Origin: Lepeophtheirus salmonis
Lineage: Eukaryota > Arthropoda > Copepoda > Siphonostomatoida > Caligidae
NCBI RefSeq assembly: GCF_016086655.4
Contig: NC_052131.2
Location: forward strand, 35,341,705 to 35,405,704
Length of the DNA: 64,000 bases
Direction of reading: 5' to 3'
Every line of letters begins with the position of its first letter. The stretch's first letter is position 1. A program made the position numbers and the translations under genes. Positions 58,825 to 64,000 of the stretch are shown here, one piece after another. Under the pieces are notes generated by a model, which searched no databases, was not told the origin of the DNA, and saw only the letters and a program-made list of their open reading frames with translations.

Positions 58825-59430
58825 ATTGTAGCCTTTTTGGCCGCTCAATTGTTCCCAAAAGCTTTTATTGTGGTCAAATATGTATCAAAGACAACCGTCT
58901 ACTGTGTCAAGGAGCGCCTTTGCATGGTGAAGATTTCGGAGAAGTACACAGGAATAGTTGCCCAGATATTAGCTTAACCCTTTAAAGAGCAGCCAGATCT
59001 CTCCATGATGCAGATAACCATGAAAGTTAAGGACTAACTAAATAATTTACTCGAAAACGTAATTTACTAAAGTGCATAGATATATCTTCAGGAAGTCATG
59101 ATTTGTCTTCTAACAAGAGAGAGCCCAAACCAACACGACCAAGATTTTTCAGGAATGGTGATCTCTTACCTTCTACAATTACCTCTCAATTATAGAATTT
59201 TTTAGCAAGTAGAGTCCTGGTGCTGCAGAATCCGACACCCTAATGTCGATACCTGAAAATAATATGTCAATAAACAGTGCCTTGCAATCTCAGAGGTAAA
59301 CTTCAAAAGCATTTTTATGATTAAAAATTTTGATAAAATTGTTTTGGATATTATAAATATGTATACCAAGAAACGTATCATTCTTTAATTTGTTCATTTG
59401 AATCTCAAAACTTTTGCACAACCCAGTGTA
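58825..59430 (+). pseudogene. Tc1/mariner relic with internal deletion and preserved 3' end
   Basis: The forward strand begins in the helix-turn-helix: KIVAFLAAQLFPKAFIVVKY, VSKTTVYCVKERL, then SEKYTGIVAQILA and KEQPDLSMMQITMKVKD. Then the frame jumps over the central part to the second catalytic region (ESPNQHDQDFS at about 59125-59160, degraded). The tail follows: RIRHPNVDT and VNKQCLAISEVNFKS (about 59225-59310). Downstream, ttttgcacaacccagtg at 59412-59428 followed by TA is a typical Tc1-type outer terminal repeat, so the 3' end is probably intact. No matching 5' terminal repeat was found near 58800. The 3' TA directly abuts the long-TIR transposon that starts at 59431. Confidence 0.75.
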
Positions 59431-59853
59431 TATGTACATTGGACTGGTCCAATTTGTACTGTTTGTGGAAATGTTGAGACATTATAATTGAAAATATGCA
59501 TTTGTGTAAGAATAGATGAATGATAAATTTTGAGCAATTTAAAAAAGTTTTAGAGGTCGCGCAACGAACTTAAAGTTTTGAAAATTGACGTTTTTTTACA
59601 AAAAAATTGTCTTTTTCTTTTATTATCTGACAACCATTAGCAGATATGATTATATCTTTTTTATAATTTCTTTTACATAATGAAATAGCTTTTATAAAAT
59701 ATTAATGCTATTTTGTTCTTAAATTAGTTTTTTTGTGTTATAAACGGAATAGTAGTGAATGACTTTTTTTAACATATTACTCACAGCGCACATTATCGAT
59801 CTTTTTTAAAATTAAACGGCAATATTGTCAAACCTTTACTGTTAAAAATGAAC
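59431..59853. repeat. Left long terminal inverted repeat
   Basis: This 423-bp arm mirrors 62276-62710. Shared landmarks include gaggtcgcgcaacgaactta, gacaaccattagcagatatg, ggaatagtagtgaa and caaacctttactgttaaaaa. Differences are mainly single bases and homopolymer lengths. Confidence 0.9.
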
Positions 59854-60059
59854 AAAAAGGGACTTAAAACCTTTATTAAAACTTGCATAGGATTATTAAT
59901 AAATAACTATGTCATTGGCTGTAAGAGTACTTTTCCATATTATCCTATTAATCACACAACTATTTAATTTTTTATGTGTCATATTACGACTTAAAATATT
60001 AATAGCAGTTCAATTTAAGCAAAAAATACTTAAGTAATGACAGAATCGACAAGAAGTCA

Positions 60060-62080
60060 AACCAAATATTTCTGGCTACTTTGACACGAAGAGGCCCAAA
60101 TAACTTGCGCAAACTACCTTCAAGATGGGAGGTATTGCTTGTTTTTTTGTATCACCATATAACATTGAAAAAAATAATTCATGATAGTGCTTCAAAAGTG
60201 ATATCAGATTTTATATTTTTTGGAAAAAAACTGGAATTCCAGTTCTTCCTAAACCTCATGCTATTATACAACTCAAAAAGCTTCATTGTGAGTGGTAGAA
60301 GCTTAAAAAGGATAAAAATCGTACATCTAAAAATCATCAATTGTATATATTTCCCTTTGAGAGTAAACTAGAAGATTTGTTTGACATTGCACATAAAAAT
60401 GCACTCATTCTCATCGAGAATATAGAAAATAACGAATTTCTTTTGGCGCAGAGAGAGAAAGGATGTCACGGATACATAGGCGTAGAAGATAAAGCCCATT
60501 CTAAAAAAGTACTGCAAACAGCAAAGAGGCGAGATATAGAATCCAAAAGGCTAAAAAAAACGATAACATCCACTCAAAAAAAAAAAAGAATTCATTGCTT
60601 ACTATAATATTGACGAAGAAAGTACATTGGTAGATAGTGATAAGGATTATGAAGTCCATCACAGATCACATAAAAAGTCAAAAGTATTGTAAGTACTGAA
60701 TTTGCTGGATCGTTAGACAGAGCATAGCTATTTGATCGAAATGCAACCTTTTTACTTGCATCAACACTTGATAGTATTGGCAAAAATATTCAGGATTTCA
60801 ACAACAGTAGATCATCGATACGGAGGGCAAGGATACATGAGAGATATAAAATATACAGTAACTTGAAAGACAATTTTTGTCCTAAATCTCCTTTAACTTT
60901 GTATTGGATGGCAAATTTTCGAAGGACCTAACAATGAGAAAAATGGTCGATTGTGTACCTGTAATTTTATCAGGATTCGGTACTAGTCAAAAGTTATTTA
61001 TTAGTTGCTAGAGTATTGGAATGTCAAACATTTGGTGAGAGCTCTATGTTTTGATACAACAGCAAGCAATACTGGGAAATTCAATGGTGTATGTGCATTA
61101 CTTGAATCAAAATGGAAAAGAAATCTTATATAGTTACCCTGTCGACATCATGTATTTGAATTGGTTTTAGCAAGTGTTTTCTCTATTTGTACGGGCCCCC
61201 TCGTCTGGTCCTGATATTCAAGTTTTTAAAATGTTTCAGAAGGAGTGGGAAAAAATCGATAAAACAGACTTTAAGACGGTCATGACTAATGAGTTGAAAG
61301 TTATTTCGGATATTAATAATAGTATAATTGACTTTGCTATGAGACAACTCCATAGTTTTCAAATAAGAAATGACAATAAAGAGTAGTTAGAACTTGCTAT
61401 CATTTTATTGAAGGTATTCCTCTTCGAGGTATACACTTTATTGCACTAGGAGCTATGCATCATGCTCTTTGGATGAGTAAGGCATTGTACGCCTCAAGAT
61501 TTATTTGTTTTGAGATCAATTCAAGCTCACTGCTAAGGAAGTTAGAGGAATTCGTAATATTTCTATTTCTATTGTGAATTTTCAAGGCATCTGTGGTATT
61601 TAAACGAATATAATGTAGCGTAGGCATTTTTTGACACAAATGTGTAATCTCACGAAAAAAGAAATATGGTCAAAAGCAATCAACAATTCGGAAAAAACCC
61701 ATAAATCTACCAAATACACCAAAGCGGGTAACAGTAAATATGAAAAACTTTGGGCAATTATCCTTATCAAATTTTATTTAAAAAAACACCTTAAACTTTT
61801 TTACATGTTTGGATATAACAAGTAATTTCCTTCAAACTGACCCTGAAACTTGGAATTCAAGAGAAGATTATAAGGCTGCATGTTCAATCATTAATAACTT
61901 AATGGGTGTTAATGATTTAACTGAAAGAGGAGTTGCACTCATAAAAGAATTCAACTCTTTAATAACTACAAATGAAGAGCAGAAGCAATATTTATTACAA
62001 GTTGCCCAAAACCATCGAAAGAGATTTCCCGATTCGAAAAAAGTACATTCAGTAGGAAAGATTATTAAATTTTTTTTTTA
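60060..62080 (+). pseudogene. Decayed transposase-like protein of the long-TIR element
   Basis: The forward interior of the inverted repeats encodes one protein in changing frames, presumably the transposase. The N-terminal part reads TRRGPNNLRKLP, KIIHDSASKVISD, then FPFESKLEDLFDIAHKNALI and NEFLLAQREKGCHGYIGVED (60345-60490). The central part has DRNATFLLASTLDSIGKNIQ (about 60740-60790), FEGP/TLYWMANF-type text, VDCVPVILSGFGTSQKL (about 60950-60995), then ALCFDTTASNTGKFNG (about 61040-61085), CALLESKWKRN, LPCRHHVFELVLASVF (61135-61185) and APSSGPDIQVFKMFQKEW (61195-61250). The C-terminal part is NFLQTDPETWNSREDYKAAC and NDLTERGVALIKEFNSLITT, ending after KQYLLQVAQNHRKRFPDSKK at about 62080. 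The D..SN and CRHH words resemble the RNase H-like core of cut-and-paste transposases, but I cannot name the superfamily. About eight or more stops or frameshifts inactivate it. Confidence 0.7.
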
Positions 62081-62275
62081 ATATCAACAACACTCATTGT
62101 ATGTAAATAATATTTAGATTTGTCAATTTTTTATCTTGATTTTTCACGAAAAAAATAGGAGATTATTTAAGAAAATACATTTTTGCATATTTTAAACAAA
62201 TTCGATGACTTTCTGTAACAAAAGAGATAATTGAACAAACCTTCAATGAAATTTCAAAGTTCTGCTAATAATATT

Positions 62276-62710
62276 GTTCATTTTTAACAGTAAAGGTTTG
62301 ACAATATTGCCGTTTAATTAAAAAAAATAGATCGATATTGTGCGATGTGAGTAATAGGTTAAAAAAAAGTCCTTCACTACTATTCCGTCTTAAATCCCAA
62401 AAAAAAAAAACTAATTTAAGAACAAAATAGCATTAATATTTTATAAAAGTTATTTCATTATGTAAAACAAATTATAAAAAAGATTTAATCATATCTGCTA
62501 ATGGTTGTCAGATAATAAAAGAAAAAGACAATTTTTTTTGTAAAAAACGTCAATTTCCCAAACTTTAAGTTCGTTGCGCGACCTCTCAACTGTTTTTAAA
62601 TTGTTTAAAAATTTGCATTCATCTATTTTTACCCAAATGCATATTTGAAACTTATGACGCCTCAACATTTCCAAAAAAAAAGTGCAAATTGGACCAGTCT
62701 AATGTACATA
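62276..62710. repeat. Right long terminal inverted repeat
   Basis: This 435-bp arm is the inverted copy of the left arm. The slight length excess comes from longer A runs (for example near 62398-62411 and 62671-62680). Confidence 0.9.
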
Positions 62711-64000
62711 CATACAAAATCATACCAAATTCTCTATATTATCAGCATCAAAAATAAAAGTATATACATGTGATGTTTGTGTAATATCTGGAGAGTTTAT
62801 ATAGAACATTTTGTTTCTATGGACGCCTTAAAACTTCTTGTTAATGATAACTAATATTGTTTGAGGCATGTATTTATTAACAATAAAACATACTAAGAAA
62901 AACTTTTTATATATGGAAACAAATAAGTTTTAACAATCAAGAATTGCACTAATACATATATAATAAAAATAAATAAATCCGAGAAATGGAACACAGGACA
63001 TTTAAAAACACGAGGCATGTGTTGGTGCTATGAATTACCAATTTATAATTTCTGCAAGCAAAAAAAAATTCATTATATAACTCTAGAACAATGAATGTTT
63101 CATGTAACATATCATTTTGACTTTACTGTCGAATATTATAAAATGTTGAAACTGTAGCCTTCTATGAATAAAAAAAAGCATTAAGATTGGTTTCGGTACA
63201 AACTTCGTAGCTATTGTCTTTCTAACTTTCTTAAAACAGTTTATCCCATCTCAACGGTTGGTGGTATTATTTTTTGTACCTGTGAATGTACTGAAACATA
63301 TTTGAATTCATTCTTTTGATGTTATGCATCAACATAAATTATTTATTTTACCTACATATATTCATCAAATAGACTCAAACATTATTTTATTATTGTCCAA
63401 CATAGTATCAAAAAATTTAGTGACATAACTTTAATACCATTATTCGGCAAAGGGAGGTAATATACCACCATCATTTTATAATGTGTATTTACTATTGCTT
63501 ATTAAACATAATTTAAATGTTAATTAAAGCTTTAAAATAGTTATTTAAACAAAATTAACATTTAAAAAAAAATTAAATCCAGGCCTCATTTTTAAATATA
63601 GCCATTGAAAGAGATGGTTTGCACACATTCTTCTAGGATTAAAGGGCATTGAATTGAAAACATACTCCAATGAAATAGGGGACAAAAAGAGGTACTTTTC
63701 TAAAATTTAGAAATAATAAAAGATATTTATAACCTATTAAAAAAATGCAAATATAATATTTTAAGGTAAATTGCTAGCTTCACACATAGATCCTATGTAT
63801 AGATCGGCAACCACAAATCTATAAACATGTGAAAAATTGAATTAAATTAAATATTATTGATCAATGACATTAAAACTGTAGTTTCTTTAGTGGGACAATG
63901 ACTAAAGAAATTACAGTTTTTGGGCTTACATAATTTCATTCAAGTCTAAACAGTTAATTCAATCGCAAATTAGAAAATAAATATCATATAAATAAATTAA
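62711..64000. other. AT-rich stretch without recognisable gene
   Basis: No gene was recognised from the end of the long-TIR element to the window edge. A 20-bp imperfect hairpin lies at 63872-63920. Confidence 0.5.
63872..63920. repeat. 20-bp imperfect hairpin with 9-nt loop
   Basis: The left arm 63872-63891 (aaaactgtagtttctttagt) pairs with the right arm 63901-63920 (actaaagaaattacagtttt) with one mismatch. The loop is gggacaatg. It could be a small fold-back element or a local inverted duplication. Confidence 0.9.

Larger units (their letters stand above)
59431..62710. mobile_element. DNA transposon with ~430-bp terminal inverted repeats
   Basis: Two long arms, 59431-59853 and 62276-62710, are inverted copies of each other at high identity by eye. 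They begin tatgtacattggactggtcc at the left and end ggaccagtctaatgtacata at the right. Between them lies about 2.4 kb with a decayed forward-strand protein. Total length is 3,280 bp. TA lies at both tips, so a TA target site is possible, but the exact boundary and duplication are uncertain within a few bases. I cannot assign the superfamily. Confidence 0.85.

Overview
The window is strongly AT-rich, non-coding-dominated nuclear DNA from an invertebrate animal. I find no operons, no prokaryotic gene density, no rRNA or tRNA gene, and no convincing intact host gene. What can be recognised is almost entirely a graveyard of transposable elements: Tc1/mariner-superfamily transposons, non-LTR retrotransposons (LINEs), one Ty1/copia and one Ty3/gypsy relic, hAT-type termini, and one long-terminal-inverted-repeat DNA transposon that I cannot assign to a superfamily. 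This mixture in very AT-rich DNA suggests an arthropod, and a parasitic copepod such as a sea louse would fit. That is inference from the type of repeats, not proof.

Layout: 1-3.2 kb holds a Tc1 relic. 3.2-3.5 kb holds an unexplained coding-like stretch. 5.4-7.5 kb is a Tc1 relic abutting a forward LINE reverse transcriptase. 8.4-11.8 kb contains two reverse-strand LINEs of different types, one apparently inserted in the other, plus a duplicate fragment. 14.3-14.8 kb is a decayed coding frame of unknown family. 20.6-23.2 kb is a forward LINE. 23.9-29.8 kb holds transposase DNA-binding-domain fragments and an hAT end. 32.3-34.7 kb holds direct repeats and the first copy of a ~490 bp dispersed repeat. 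37.9-38.8 kb is a Tc1 relic. 40.5-44.7 kb is a forward LINE (ORF1, endonuclease, start of the RT region) split by a complete 1.21 kb Tc1-like element with a TA target duplication. 45.2-45.7 kb is the second copy of the dispersed repeat. 48.6-50.3 kb is a reverse copia pol relic containing a perfect 24-bp palindrome. 54.5-55.8 kb is a reverse gypsy relic. 55.9-57.1 kb is a second complete-length Tc1-like element. 58.8-62.7 kb is a Tc1 relic whose 3' end directly abuts a 3.28 kb transposon with ~430 bp inverted repeats.

The genes do not work together in a pathway. Each recognisable frame is a selfish-element protein broken by stops, frameshifts or deletions. The value of the window lies in its insertion history (nesting and abutment), in shared repeat families, and in the long-TIR element, which is the best candidate for something poorly described. 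Positions of decayed frames are approximate because they were translated by eye.
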